A DNA stretch of 64,000 nt, from assembly GCA_025370075.1 (NCBI GenBank), contig CP073016.1, forward strand, positions 4,340,001-4,404,000, given 5' to 3'. How positions within the stretch are numbered: position 1 is the first letter of the stretch; every line of letters starts with the position of its first letter. A model generated the notes under the pieces. The model worked only from the letters and a program-made list of their open reading frames with translations. It had not been told where the DNA came from and searched no databases. This DNA is from Chryseotalea sp. WA131a. GTDB lineage: Bacteria > Bacteroidota > Bacteroidia > Cytophagales > Cyclobacteriaceae. Below, piece by piece: positions 43,220 to 52,518 of this stretch. The position numbers were made by a program, and so were the translations under genes.

Positions 43220-45388
43220 TTATAAATTTGGCAACTGCCCGATGGATTTATTCTTTGAAATTGTAATGAATACTCCGACAAATAAAAACTGATCGGCTGC
43301 CTGCCTTGTAGCGCGACTGGCATACACACCATTTGCATCAGGGGTGCTGGCATATTGGTATCCGAAAATGTTATCGTGGCCTAATAGATTGGTGCAGGAA
43401 AAGTAGAAGATCAAATTGGGTTTAGGTAAGTACGCAATGTTCAAACTCAAATCTTGGTAAGAAGGCGTTCGGTCGCTGTTGAATTTATCGTTGTTTGGAT
43501 TGTAGTAAGGTCTACCACTGGTGAAACTATATGTCATGCCTGCTTGCATCTTCAAAGCAGAAATAAAATGTTTGTACACCACCGATAAATTATGTTGCGA
43601 ACCAAAACTAGGGGTAGCGGCCAATGGAAAATTCAGGTAATCGCGCTCCGTATCTAAGAAAGAATAAGATACCCAATAATCTACGTCTTTAAATGTTTGA
43701 TTGTCGCGCCAAAACAACTCAATGCCTCGCGCATAACCATTGCCGGCATTGTTTAATTGGTTTGCATCGAAATTGATATATTTCACCAAATCAAAATAGC
43801 GTTTGTAATATGCTTCCACCCGAAATGTTTTTCGGTCGGTAATTACTTGATAGTTTAAAATAAAATGTTCTGCTTTTTCGGGATTGAGTTGTGTGTTGGT
43901 GCGCATGTACTGATTTTTGGCTGCCTGCCGAAACAGACCATACGCGAATGAAAACTGACCCTTGCTTCCCGGCTTGTAGGCCATAGAGAATCGCGGATCA
44001 ATACTCCACTGATTGATTAAATTGTTTTGTTCGGTACGCGCTCCTGCTTTCAACACGATGTGTTTGTTGAAGATATATTCTGCTTCTACAAAGCTGGCAG
44101 CCAATCGCTCGCGGAAACCAATTTGTTCAGATAAACCCGAGGTGTTATTGATACGAAATGCATCGTACAAACGATCGTAGTATTCGGCCCCCATGCGCAC
44201 ATCCAGTTTTTCATTGGGAGAGTTTTCAAAAACCACTTTCGCGTGAATGCCTTTTTCGGTTTCCCCCACAGGCACTCCTTCTACTGTTAAATTGTTTTGA
44301 TTGAAGGTGTAAGATGTACCTCCACGCATACTCCATGTTTTACCAAGCGCGTGCGAGTAGGCTACGTTTCCATAGTTGTAGTTATTGGTTAAATCCAATC
44401 GTTGTTTGATACTAGCATCTACAATATCATGATTGAACAGTGCGAAGGAAGAGCGATTAAAATTTCCAAACACTTTCAGCATACCGTCTTTGCCTACTTG
44501 CTGGCGAAATGCTGCGCTTCCTTCCATGGACACCGGTGCTTCAATCCAATCAATGCGTTGGCTGATTAAGCCCATGTACGGCTGTAAATTTGTATACCCA
44601 ATTTTTCCTGAAGCCGAGCCACGATTCCAAACTTGCGTATGTGCCACATCGGCACCAACTGATAAAATGCCAATATCGGTTTGGTTCATCTCCGCTTTAT
44701 CGCGGGAGTTTAAAACCAAAGCAGATGACAACGCTTGGCCATACTCGGCAGAATAACCGCCTGTGCTAAAACTGGTGCCTTTGAACATGAAGGGAAGAAA
44801 CCGTCCACGAGAAGGGGTGTTGGGTGCAGCCGGACCATAGGCATCCAGCACGACTAAGCCATCGACAAACGTGCGTGTTTCATTGCCATCACCACCACGC
44901 ACAAACAACCGACCGCTCTCGCCTACTTTTTGTGTGCCGGGCAATGTATTAAGTGCACCGGCAATATCTGCCGTGGCACCAGCGGTGGTGGCAATATCAA
45001 GCGGTTTTAAAATCGTTCTTCGTTTTTCTTCGCCAGCAGTAAAAGAGCCAGCCGAAATGGTTACGCCATCTAATTGGTTAACGGATTCTTGCAGTACGAT
45101 TTCAACGAAAATATTTTTTCCGGTTAAGTCAACGGTTTGGTTAAATGTCTGATAGCCAACAAACGAAGCCAATATTTTTTTACCCCCAGTTTCAGTGGAG
45201 GTAAATGCAAATGTGCCGTCTAAGGATGTACTGGCACCATCATAACTTCCTTCAATCATTATGTTGGCTCCTGGCACGGGTTGGCCTGCTTCGTCTTTTA
45301 CGGAGCCTGAGATTTTTGTTTGTGCCCAAGCAGAGGCGGAAATAAACACAAAGAAGAAAATCAATAGTCTCATAGCTTTTTTTCGCAT
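43220..45388 (-). CDS. TonB-dependent receptor with CarboxypepD_reg domain
   Basis: 722 residues. The signal peptide ends ...SASAWAQ. The N-terminal carboxypeptidase-regulatory-like domain is ISGSVKDEAGQPVPGANIMIEG ... STSLDGTF. The plug follows (LDGVTISAGSF ... ALNTLPGTQKVGESGRLFVRGGDGNETRTFVDG), then a 22-strand type barrel ending in FLFVGVFITISKNKS. It imports an unidentified ligand, or acts as an outer-membrane receptor energised by TonB. No SusD partner is adjacent, so a glycan-uptake role is less likely. The neighbour downstream is a periplasmic TPR protein. Confidence 0.92.
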   Translation of the reverse strand: MRKKAMRLLIFFFVFISASAWAQTKISGSVKDEAGQPVPGANIMIEGSYDGASTSLDGTFAFTSTETGGKKILASFVGYQTFNQTVDLTGKNIFVEIVLQESVNQLDGVTISAGSFTAGEEKRRTILKPLDIATTAGATADIAGALNTLPGTQKVGESGRLFVRGGDGNETRTFVDGLVVLDAYGPAAPNTPSRGRFLPFMFKGTSFSTGGYSAEYGQALSSALVLNSRDKAEMNQTDIGILSVGADVAHTQVWNRGSASGKIGYTNLQPYMGLISQRIDWIEAPVSMEGSAAFRQQVGKDGMLKVFGNFNRSSFALFNHDIVDASIKQRLDLTNNYNYGNVAYSHALGKTWSMRGGTSYTFNQNNLTVEGVPVGETEKGIHAKVVFENSPNEKLDVRMGAEYYDRLYDAFRINNTSGLSEQIGFRERLAASFVEAEYIFNKHIVLKAGARTEQNNLINQWSIDPRFSMAYKPGSKGQFSFAYGLFRQAAKNQYMRTNTQLNPEKAEHFILNYQVITDRKTFRVEAYYKRYFDLVKYINFDANQLNNAGNGYARGIELFWRDNQTFKDVDYWVSYSFLDTERDYLNFPLAATPSFGSQHNLSVVYKHFISALKMQAGMTYSFTSGRPYYNPNNDKFNSDRTPSYQDLSLNIAYLPKPNLIFYFSCTNLLGHDNIFGYQYASTPDANGVYASRATRQAADQFLFVGVFITISKNKSIGQLPNL

Positions 45389-45492
45389 TACACGACAAAG
45401 CTGTGCGGTGGAGATTAACTTTTTAAAAAGGAGTTACTCAGTTGTCGAGTGGTCCTACTGAAATGTTCTGGGCAATTGATGGGAAGGTTTTG

Positions 45493-48465
45493 CTAATCCC
45501 TGAAAAACACGCGTTGGGCGCTGAATTGACTCCCCACTTGTACGCGGGCAATATAAATTCCTGCAGAGCGCTCGGCAATATCTAACGGAAAGGTTTGGTT
45601 CAACGCATTGGGGTATTCAAATTCGCTTACTAATTGACCAACCGTATTGTAAAGCCAAACTTTGGCATTCGTCCGATCTTCTAAATTAAAACTAATTTTT
45701 ACGCCCGTTGAAATGCCTCCATAAATGGAATAGGGAGTCTCGGGTACAACCGGGTTTAAATTATCATCGGAATAAAAGACAATGTTGTCCAAATAAAGAT
45801 TGTTTCCATTGCCATTGTTTACCACAAAGGCAAGTCGAACATCCGTCTTGCCAACGTAATCATTTAAGACAATAAACTGTTTCTTCCAATCATTGGAGGT
45901 TAGTGGCTTCCACGATGAATTGCTAGTGGTGTTGCTCAATTCATTTCCAGATTGATTAAACAGCACATCTGAAAACGTTACCCCACAATCGGTAGAAGCA
46001 AGTACACGAAGTGTTTCGCTGCCTTTAATGGCTTTGGCATAGCTTGTTGCAAAAAAAATAGTGGCCTTTACTAGTTGACTAAAATCAATCACCGGGCTGA
46101 CAAACCACGATTCTTCTCCTAAATTGGTATTGACGAAACCATTGTACACGAGCGAGTTTGAAAAATTAGTGCTGGCAAGTTGCCAATTGGCTTGCTGAGC
46201 TTGACTGACACTTACCCAATTGTTAGTAGCAGTGGATTCAAAACGTTGGCGCAACGGAACGATATCGCGTGCATCATTTACCACCAAAGTAAACGAACTT
46301 GAATTATTAAGTGGCGCTTGATCCGTTGCACCATTGGGCTGTGTTAAATGGATGGTTACATTGTTTGATCCAGCACTTAGATTGAGTGCATTAAGTGATA
46401 TACTTTTTTCTTCGTTTACAGCTAAACTCAAATTTATTGTTTGGTTTGTACTTGCTTGGCCATTAACGGTAACCGAAGAAACAAAATTAGTGATGGGCAC
46501 ATTACCTAAGTTCTTTATGGTTACTAGTGTTGGTGGATTGGATAGGCAATTTACCGGAGAAGGACTTTCTAATTTCAAGAAAGATAAATCCAGAAAATTA
46601 GTGTTTACGATACGAACATTATCGATGTACAGATTATTTCCATTCGCATTCGTCCCTTCAAAAGCAATTTGAATGGTTTGCCCAACGAAGGCATCCAGTG
46701 GAATCACTTCGGTTACCCATTGGGTTTTTCCTATCGGTGCAAACGAGCTAGTGCTTTCGGGTGCGGTGCTTAGGTCATTATCCGATTTGGAGAAGACAAC
46801 GGATGGTGATTGAAAATTGCAATTGCTGATAACCAGTACTCGAAGACGTTCACCCGAAACCCCTGGGTAAGTTGAATACGCCCGATCAAAAATCAAGGTG
46901 GCCTTTGATGAGCTCGTCAAATCAAATGTTGGGCTGCTCACGACATCAGAAGATCCGATTTCTGTATAATCATAAAAATTTAAAAATGCAGACGTTCTTC
47001 CATCGGGCGAGGTAGTGCCTTGCCAAGCCGTTAGTCCATCGGGGTTGAGCACATTCCAACTTCCCGGAAAGGAATTAAAGTCTTCCGTAAAAGGTAGCGT
47101 GGGGGCATTGGCAGGCACAACGGTTGTAACTGACTTGAAATCGTTGCTCGCGTTTCCATCAGTACCACCGTTGGTTTGCAAAATTTGAAATGTAAATTGA
47201 TTGGTACTGCTTGCATTTAGTATTAGGGGAGAGAACGTTAGGTTTGTTTCCTGTGCAATCAATAAATTAAGAAGGAATGTTTTTGTTTCAACAACCACCC
47301 CATTTCTCAACAATTGAATTTGGGTGGACGTAATTAAATTGATTCCATAATTGCGAATGGTAAGGGACGGTGTAACCACACCACTGCACGTAAAAGTAAG
47401 GGGGTTTAGGATGGCCCTGATGCCAGTATCGTTGGGAGCGGTGCTGGGAGCGAGACTTCCGGGTGATACGAGCAGACTGGCTCTTCTCGGGCTGCTTTGG
47501 ATAACGGTATTCATCCGGCTCACTTGCCCTTGCGTGAATAAGTTCATGCAGACATCGTTGGAGTAATCTAAATAATTTTGAAACATCTTAGGCGAACCGC
47601 AATCTTGCTGCGGATGGGTGGGGCAGCCCGTAGTGGATCTACTTTGCGTGGGGGTGTCGGCCACGTAATCGGTGCTGGTGCAATTTGTTCCGTCACCCCA
47701 CACATGGCGAAGCCCAAAAAAATGCCCCATCTCGTGAGTGAGAGTTCTTCCTTTGTTGTAACGGGAATCCAAATCAAACGAACCATCGTCAATGCTTCCA
47801 AACTCGCGGTAGTTAACAACAATTCCATCCGTCAAACGTTCGTCTGATGAACCTTCTAATCCGGGCAAGTTAGAAACCGGGAACTGTGTGTAACCCAAAA
47901 ATTCCGTATGGTTGCAAACCCACACATTCAAATAATCCTCTGTTGGCCAGTAGCTTTGTGATTTCAACAAAAAATTATCACTAAGGCTCCAGGCCGATTT
48001 TGAGCCTTGCACACGTCTGATTCCGTTGGTGGCCAATCCATTTGGATCTTGCTTCGCCAATACAAATTGAACATCAAAACTTCCGGCTACAGGCTGAAAT
48101 AGGGCGGGTGTGTTTGTTTGGTCTTCGTTCTGGCGATTGAAGTCATTGTTCAAAACTTTTAGCTGCGAAAGTATTTGTGCATCTGAAATGTTCACGCCTG
48201 TGCCGATGGGTTCGCCATTGTGAATCACGTGCACCACTACGGGAATGGTGTAGGTTGCTTGTGTTTGCTGTTTTACTTGTGCGCCTTTTGCTTTTTGTTG
48301 GGGTTGCATTTTCTGCTGCAACCAATTTTCAAATTGCTCCTTCGTGCCGCGCTTAGGATTGCGCTGGTTCATCATTTTTTCGTATTGCACGGTTCCGCAT
48401 CGCTCTTGTGCAAAAGCAGAACCAATGAATAAGGCAAATAATAAAGAAATTGCTACACGCACCAT
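45493..48465 (-). CDS. secreted M43-family metalloprotease with T9SS type A sorting domain
   Basis: 990 residues. After signal peptide MVRVAISLLFALFIGSAFA and a prodomain, the pappalysin/cytophagalysin catalytic domain carries HEMGHFFGLRH (244-254) with three His ligands and Glu245. Two homologous beta-sandwich modules of choice-of-anchor J type follow (FTEDFNSFPGSWNVLN ... NGNNLYIDNVRI and FESTATNNWVSVS ... NGNNLYLDNIVF), with CARDB-like stretches between. The last ~80 residues are a type A sorting domain (VWLYNTVGQLVSEFE ... SAGIYIARV). Exported by the type IX system. Confidence 0.93.
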   Translation of the reverse strand: MVRVAISLLFALFIGSAFAQERCGTVQYEKMMNQRNPKRGTKEQFENWLQQKMQPQQKAKGAQVKQQTQATYTIPVVVHVIHNGEPIGTGVNISDAQILSQLKVLNNDFNRQNEDQTNTPALFQPVAGSFDVQFVLAKQDPNGLATNGIRRVQGSKSAWSLSDNFLLKSQSYWPTEDYLNVWVCNHTEFLGYTQFPVSNLPGLEGSSDERLTDGIVVNYREFGSIDDGSFDLDSRYNKGRTLTHEMGHFFGLRHVWGDGTNCTSTDYVADTPTQSRSTTGCPTHPQQDCGSPKMFQNYLDYSNDVCMNLFTQGQVSRMNTVIQSSPRRASLLVSPGSLAPSTAPNDTGIRAILNPLTFTCSGVVTPSLTIRNYGINLITSTQIQLLRNGVVVETKTFLLNLLIAQETNLTFSPLILNASSTNQFTFQILQTNGGTDGNASNDFKSVTTVVPANAPTLPFTEDFNSFPGSWNVLNPDGLTAWQGTTSPDGRTSAFLNFYDYTEIGSSDVVSSPTFDLTSSSKATLIFDRAYSTYPGVSGERLRVLVISNCNFQSPSVVFSKSDNDLSTAPESTSSFAPIGKTQWVTEVIPLDAFVGQTIQIAFEGTNANGNNLYIDNVRIVNTNFLDLSFLKLESPSPVNCLSNPPTLVTIKNLGNVPITNFVSSVTVNGQASTNQTINLSLAVNEEKSISLNALNLSAGSNNVTIHLTQPNGATDQAPLNNSSSFTLVVNDARDIVPLRQRFESTATNNWVSVSQAQQANWQLASTNFSNSLVYNGFVNTNLGEESWFVSPVIDFSQLVKATIFFATSYAKAIKGSETLRVLASTDCGVTFSDVLFNQSGNELSNTTSNSSWKPLTSNDWKKQFIVLNDYVGKTDVRLAFVVNNGNGNNLYLDNIVFYSDDNLNPVVPETPYSIYGGISTGVKISFNLEDRTNAKVWLYNTVGQLVSEFEYPNALNQTFPLDIAERSAGIYIARVQVGSQFSAQRVFFRD

Positions 48466-48589
48466 TTAACGGCAAGATACTACTTCAACAATAATTGCTA
48501 TAAACATTTTGAACGCTACAAAACTGATTGGAGTATGTGGACTCGGAATCGTTTTACGGTTTGATGGAAAGAAGGAAAGTAGTGTAACC

Positions 48590-48856
48590 TTAATTAGCCG
48601 AAAGATTGATGACTTCAATGCTTTTAATTTCTGGAACGGCTTTTTTGATAGCTTCTTCTACGCCTGCTTTAAACGTCATGGTAGACATGGGGCAGCTCCC
48701 GCAGTTGCCTACAAATTCCAACTTTAAAATATACTCGCTATTCAAGTCCAAGATTTTTACATCGCCACCATCGGCTTGCAAGTAGGGGCGAATGGAATCC
48801 AGGGAGGCTTCAACTCGCACGGTCATCTCTTCGCGCTGGGTTTTAGTGGTGGTCAT
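48590..48856 (-). CDS. NifU C-terminal-domain protein (Nfu-type iron-sulfur carrier)
   Basis: 88 residues: SIRPYLQADGGDVKILDL, then LKLEFVGNCGSCPMSTMTFKAG with the CxxC that holds a bridging [4Fe-4S] cluster in Nfu proteins. Its ATG overlaps the stop of the Mrp gene by 4 bases (ATGA), so translation is coupled. The pair would build or deliver iron-sulfur clusters, for example to the IlvD and RlmD type enzymes in this genome. Confidence 0.92.
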   Translation of the reverse strand: MTTTKTQREEMTVRVEASLDSIRPYLQADGGDVKILDLNSEYILKLEFVGNCGSCPMSTMTFKAGVEEAIKKAVPEIKSIEVINLSAN

Positions 48857-49947
48857 GCTATTACTTCTACTTTTTTCGTTCCAGCAAAGGTAGCATTTCT
48901 GATCGCAACTTGGCGTGCCATATTTTCACTCAGTTCCATAAAGGCATTCGCCATCACACCGCCCTTCATCACGGCAGGCAAACCACTGTCACCGCTTTCG
49001 CGGATGGCTTGCACCAGCGGTATCTGTCCCAAGAAAGGCACCTCGTATTTTTCGGCTAAGCTCTTGCCTCCATCTTTCCCGAAAATAAAGTATTTATTGT
49101 CGGGCAATTCTTCAGGTGTGAAGTAGGCCATGTTTTCTACAATACCAAGAATGGGCACATTGATGGCGGGCTGCTTAAACATCGCTACTGCTTTCATCGC
49201 ATCGGCCAACGCTACTTTTTGTGGCGTGGTTACAATCACGGCACCTGTTACGGGCACGGTTTGAACCAAGGTGAGATGAATATCGCTGGTGCCGGGGGGC
49301 AAGTCAATCAACAGATAATCCAACTCGCCCCAATCAGCATCGCTTATGAATTGTTTAAGTGCCGAGCTGGCCATGGGGCCGCGCCACACCACTGCGCTAT
49401 CGGGTGGGGTGAGAAAACCGATCGAAATCAATTTCACTCCGTACTGCATCAAGGGTTGGATAACGTTTTTTCCGTTCACCAACTTCACTTCGGGTTGTTC
49501 GCGCTCGCAGTTGAACATGGTGGGGATGGAAGGGCCATAAATATCGGCATCAATCAACCCCACTTTTGCACCCGATTGTGCTAAGGCCACTGCCAAGTTA
49601 GTGGTAACAGTCGATTTGCCCACACCGCCTTTGCCTGAGCCCACAGCAATTATATTTTTTACTCCGTGCAAGAGCGGAGCATTGTCGCGCTGGGTGGTAA
49701 CACTTGAAGTCATGAAAATATCAATCACCACCGATTTGCCCACTACTTTTTCAACGGCTTCTAGGCAATCTTTTTTTATTTTTTCTTTTAGCGGGCAAGC
49801 CGGTGTGGTGAGCACCACGGTAAAATTTACCTTTTGCTCACTCACGGCCACGTCTTTAATCATGCCCAGCGATACCAAGTCGCGCTTGAGGTCGGGGTCG
49901 TTTACAGTGCCAAGGGCTTGGAGGATGTCTTCTTTGGTAAAACGCAT
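48853..49947 (-). CDS. apbC: Mrp/NBP35-type iron-sulfur cluster carrier ATPase
   Basis: 364 residues. The N-terminal DUF59/MIP18-like domain (1 to about 85: DILQALGTVNDPDLKRDLVSLGMI) is followed by the deviant-Walker P-loop VGSGKGGVGKSTVTTNLAVAL, the GLIDADIYGPSIP switch and DLPPGTSDIHLTLVQ. I do not see a clear CxxC pair in the C-terminal part, where many Mrp proteins bind the cluster. The segment IVENMAYFTPEELPDNKYFIFG has an acidic insert instead. Confidence 0.9.
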   Translation of the reverse strand: MRFTKEDILQALGTVNDPDLKRDLVSLGMIKDVAVSEQKVNFTVVLTTPACPLKEKIKKDCLEAVEKVVGKSVVIDIFMTSSVTTQRDNAPLLHGVKNIIAVGSGKGGVGKSTVTTNLAVALAQSGAKVGLIDADIYGPSIPTMFNCEREQPEVKLVNGKNVIQPLMQYGVKLISIGFLTPPDSAVVWRGPMASSALKQFISDADWGELDYLLIDLPPGTSDIHLTLVQTVPVTGAVIVTTPQKVALADAMKAVAMFKQPAINVPILGIVENMAYFTPEELPDNKYFIFGKDGGKSLAEKYEVPFLGQIPLVQAIRESGDSGLPAVMKGGVMANAFMELSENMARQVAIRNATFAGTKKVEVIA

Positions 49948-50453
49948 ATCAACTACTACAAAACTATTTTAGTGAGAAATGGTTCGCGAAAGTAGTCAAA
50001 ATAAGGATTTGAGATTGGAGAAGGAAGATTTTAGATTTTTCGAGTGATGTCTCACTTTTTGATAGTAGTCAGAATAGATTTCCCAATTATGTCAAAGTAC
50101 TGAAAGAACATCATCCGTGAAGTATTTTGTGTCGCAATTTGTTGATTGATGGTGTGATTTGGTGACTAAGGTTTTATCTTTGCAAGTGTTAATTGTTTCA
50201 GATTGACCAGAGATTTATTTCATCCGCTTTTTCCGCCAAATTCAAAGCTTTTTCTTTGTTGTGTGATTTTGGAATTTTATAAATAATGTCATTGTAGTAA
50301 AGGCTGAATAAATAGGTTATCAAAGTCCTAACCTCCCCTGAATTTCGCCATTGCATGGGTAGGCGAAAGGTGGCCGCCATAATCACCAATGAAGCTATTA
50401 AATCGCGTTAAATCTTAAATCAAACATCGTCAATCTTAAATCTCATTTCTGGT
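49948..50453. other. 533-bp gap between mrp and dnaG with two heptamer tracts and an orphan promoter box
   Basis: Heptamer units of GATTT/AGATT type occupy 50004-50038 and TTAAATC/AAACATC type 50408-50449. A perfect TATCTTTG box stands at 50175-50182 on the plus strand, but no clear gene begins after it before dnaG. A 63-codon frame on the minus strand (50198-50389) resembles no family and is probably decay or chance. TTTCGCC ... GGCGAAA (about 50344-50369) is a small inverted repeat. Confidence 0.5.
50175..50182 (+). promoter_or_regulatory. orphan -7 box (TATCTTTG)
   Basis: Exact match to TAnnTTTG with the usual GCA after it, 300 bases ahead of dnaG and with no frame of its own. It could make a long leader for dnaG, a small RNA, or belong to a lost gene. 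Confidence 0.3.
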
Positions 50454-50461
50454 TATCTTTG
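50454..50461 (+). promoter_or_regulatory. -7 box (TATCTTTG) of dnaG
   Basis: Exact TAnnTTTG match, 19 bases before the TTG start of dnaG and directly after a heptamer tract that ends at 50449. Confidence 0.6.
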
Positions 50462-50480
50462 CCCCCCAAACTGTACTGAA

Positions 50481-52451
50481 TTGATTAGCCGCGAGACCAT
50501 TGATGAAGTAAAGAACCGTGTCGACATTGTAGACGTGGTGAGTGACTTTGTTTCGCTCAAAAAATCGGGGCAAAACTACAAGGCGCTAAGCCCGTTTGCC
50601 AACGAAAAAACCCCTTCGTTTTTTGTGGTGCCCAGCAAGGGCATTTTCAAAGATTTTAGCAGTGGAAAAGGGGGCGATGCCTTCACGTTTGTGATGGAGC
50701 ATGAGAAGCTGAGCTATGCCGAAACGATTCGCTACCTCGCCAAAAAATATGGCGTTGAAATAAAGGAAGATAAACTAAGCGATGAAAATCGCGCAGAGCA
50801 GAGTGAACGCGAAGGGCTTTACATCCTCATGAACTTTGCGAAGGATTTTTACAAAAACATTTTGCTCACCCACGAAGAAGGCCGCAGCATTGGCCTCAGT
50901 TATTTTCGTGAGCGCGGCTTCAACGACCGCACCATCGAAAAATTTGAGTTGGGCTACGCGCTGGAAGGCTGGGAGAACTTTAGCAAAGAGGCCGTGAGCA
51001 AGGGCTACAACAAAGAGTTGTTGGAGAAGACAGGCTTGGTTGTAAAAAAGGAGGATGGAAGCAGTTACGACCGCTTTCGCGGAAGAGTGATTTTTCCGGT
51101 ACACAATATTTCGGGCAAGGTGCTGGCGTTTGGGGCGCGGATGATGGGCAAAGATAAAAATCAGCCCAAGTACATCAACTCGCCCGAGACCGAAATCTAT
51201 CACAAGAGCGATGTGCTCTATGGTTTGTACCAAGGCAAGAATGCGATTCGCAACAAAGAGAATTGTTATTTGGTGGAAGGCTACACGGATGTCATCAGCA
51301 TGCACCAAGCCGATGTGGAAAATGTGGTGGCGAGTTCAGGCACCGCCCTCACCGAAGGGCAAATACGATTGATTCATCGCTTCACTGAAAATGTAACGGT
51401 GCTTTTCGATGGGGACTCAGCTGGAATCAAAGCTGCGCTGCGCGGCATCGATATGATTTTGAAAGGCGGCTTGAATGTGCGGGTGGTGTTGTTCCCGGAT
51501 GGCGAAGACCCCGATAGCTACTCGCGCAAGGTGGGCACTACAGAGTTTCAGAAATTTTTGAAGGAAAAGTCGCAAGATTTTGTTTCGTTCAAAACCAACT
51601 TATATGCTGCCGAGGCGGCTGGCGACCCTATTCGTAAAGCAGAATCGATAAAAGAAATTATCTCAAGCATTTCGTTGATACCCGACCCCGTGAAGCGGTC
51701 GGTGTACATACAAGAGACCAGCAATTTGTTAAAGATTGCGGAGCAGGTTTTGTTGACGGAGCTTAACAAAATTTTGATTCAAGAGAGGCGCAAGAATGAA
51801 AAAGAGAAACTACGCGACCTGCCAGCCGGTAGGCAGGACCAAGAAGAACCAGCGATTGCAGTAGACCCAGTTCAAGATGTAACCGATACCAACCTGCCTA
51901 CCGGACAGGCAGGGATTGATACACAAAGCATGGTGTATTACCAAGAGCGCGAAACAATTCGGTTATTGCTCAATTATGCGAATCAGTCGATTGATGAACA
52001 AAAACTATCAAGTTTTTTGTTAAACGAGTTAGAAGATGTGGAGTTTGCCAATCCTGTGTTCAAGCAGATTTTTGAAGATTATAAAAATGGGTTGGCAACA
52101 GGAACTGTGCCGGACAATCAGTTTTTTTTGCATCAAGCCAGTGAGCCTGTGAAGCGTGCGGTGACAGATTTGATAACCAATCGTTATGAGACGAGCACCC
52201 ACTGGGGCGATAAGTACAAAATATTTTTTCCGAAAGAGAACGATATTTTGAACCAGATGGCGTTAACAAATGTATTACGTTTGAAGTTTAGAGTAGTGCA
52301 AAAGATGATGGACGATAATTTGGCAAAGGTGAAAGTAGCCGAACAAAAAAGTGATTGGGATGAGTTGGACAAAGCCTTGGAAACACAGGCAGGTTTAAAA
52401 AAGGCAGAGAGTGAGTTGGCGGGGTTGTTGGGGATTGTGGTGGCGAAGTGA
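50481..52451 (+). CDS. dnaG: DNA primase
   Basis: 656 residues starting with TTG as MISRETIDEVKNR, the normal DnaG beginning. The N-terminal zinc-ribbon domain lacks its ligands: where other bacteria have CPFH and CFGC, this protein has SPFA (37-40) and DFSS (58-61). KTPSF and GKGGDA are kept. The TOPRIM core is intact: LVEGYTDVIS, SSGTALTEGQ and VLFDGDSAGIKAA. The linker to the C-terminal helicase-binding domain holds two in-frame palindromic insertions (LPAGRQ and LPTGQAG, about residues 447-477). It makes RNA primers for replication. Confidence 0.95.
   Translation: MISRETIDEVKNRVDIVDVVSDFVSLKKSGQNYKALSPFANEKTPSFFVVPSKGIFKDFSSGKGGDAFTFVMEHEKLSYAETIRYLAKKYGVEIKEDKLSDENRAEQSEREGLYILMNFAKDFYKNILLTHEEGRSIGLSYFRERGFNDRTIEKFELGYALEGWENFSKEAVSKGYNKELLEKTGLVVKKEDGSSYDRFRGRVIFPVHNISGKVLAFGARMMGKDKNQPKYINSPETEIYHKSDVLYGLYQGKNAIRNKENCYLVEGYTDVISMHQADVENVVASSGTALTEGQIRLIHRFTENVTVLFDGDSAGIKAALRGIDMILKGGLNVRVVLFPDGEDPDSYSRKVGTTEFQKFLKEKSQDFVSFKTNLYAAEAAGDPIRKAESIKEIISSISLIPDPVKRSVYIQETSNLLKIAEQVLLTELNKILIQERRKNEKEKLRDLPAGRQDQEEPAIAVDPVQDVTDTNLPTGQAGIDTQSMVYYQERETIRLLLNYANQSIDEQKLSSFLLNELEDVEFANPVFKQIFEDYKNGLATGTVPDNQFFLHQASEPVKRAVTDLITNRYETSTHWGDKYKIFFPKENDILNQMALTNVLRLKFRVVQKMMDDNLAKVKVAEQKSDWDELDKALETQAGLKKAESELAGLLGIVVAK
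51818..51837. repeat. REP-like palindrome inside dnaG (first)
   Basis: CCTGCC and GGCAGG arms around AGCCGGTA, translated in frame as LPAGRQ within the variable linker of DnaG. Confidence 0.75.
51893..51913. repeat. REP-like palindrome inside dnaG (second)
   Basis: CCTGCCTACCGG then ACAGGCAGG, read as LPTGQAG. Same core as the first copy 75 bases upstream, in a different reading frame of the repeat. Confidence 0.75.
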
Positions 52452-52465
52452 GTGGTGATTGCTGG

Positions 52466-52507
52466 TTAGTAATTTGTAAGAGGTAGTAGGTGTTCTGTAA
52501 TTGGTAG
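52466..52507. repeat. heptamer tract between dnaG and the RAYT unit
   Basis: TTAGTAA, TTTGTAA, GAGGTAG, TAGGTGT, TCTGTAA and TTGGTAG in strict 7-base steps. Confidence 0.75.
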
Positions 52508-52518
52508 GCTGAGAAAAT

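Noticed and set aside
50198..50389. Minus-strand frame of 63 codons in the mrp-dnaG gap
   Set aside because: No recognisable domain, no promoter box on that strand and unusual composition; kept only as a note in the gap entry.
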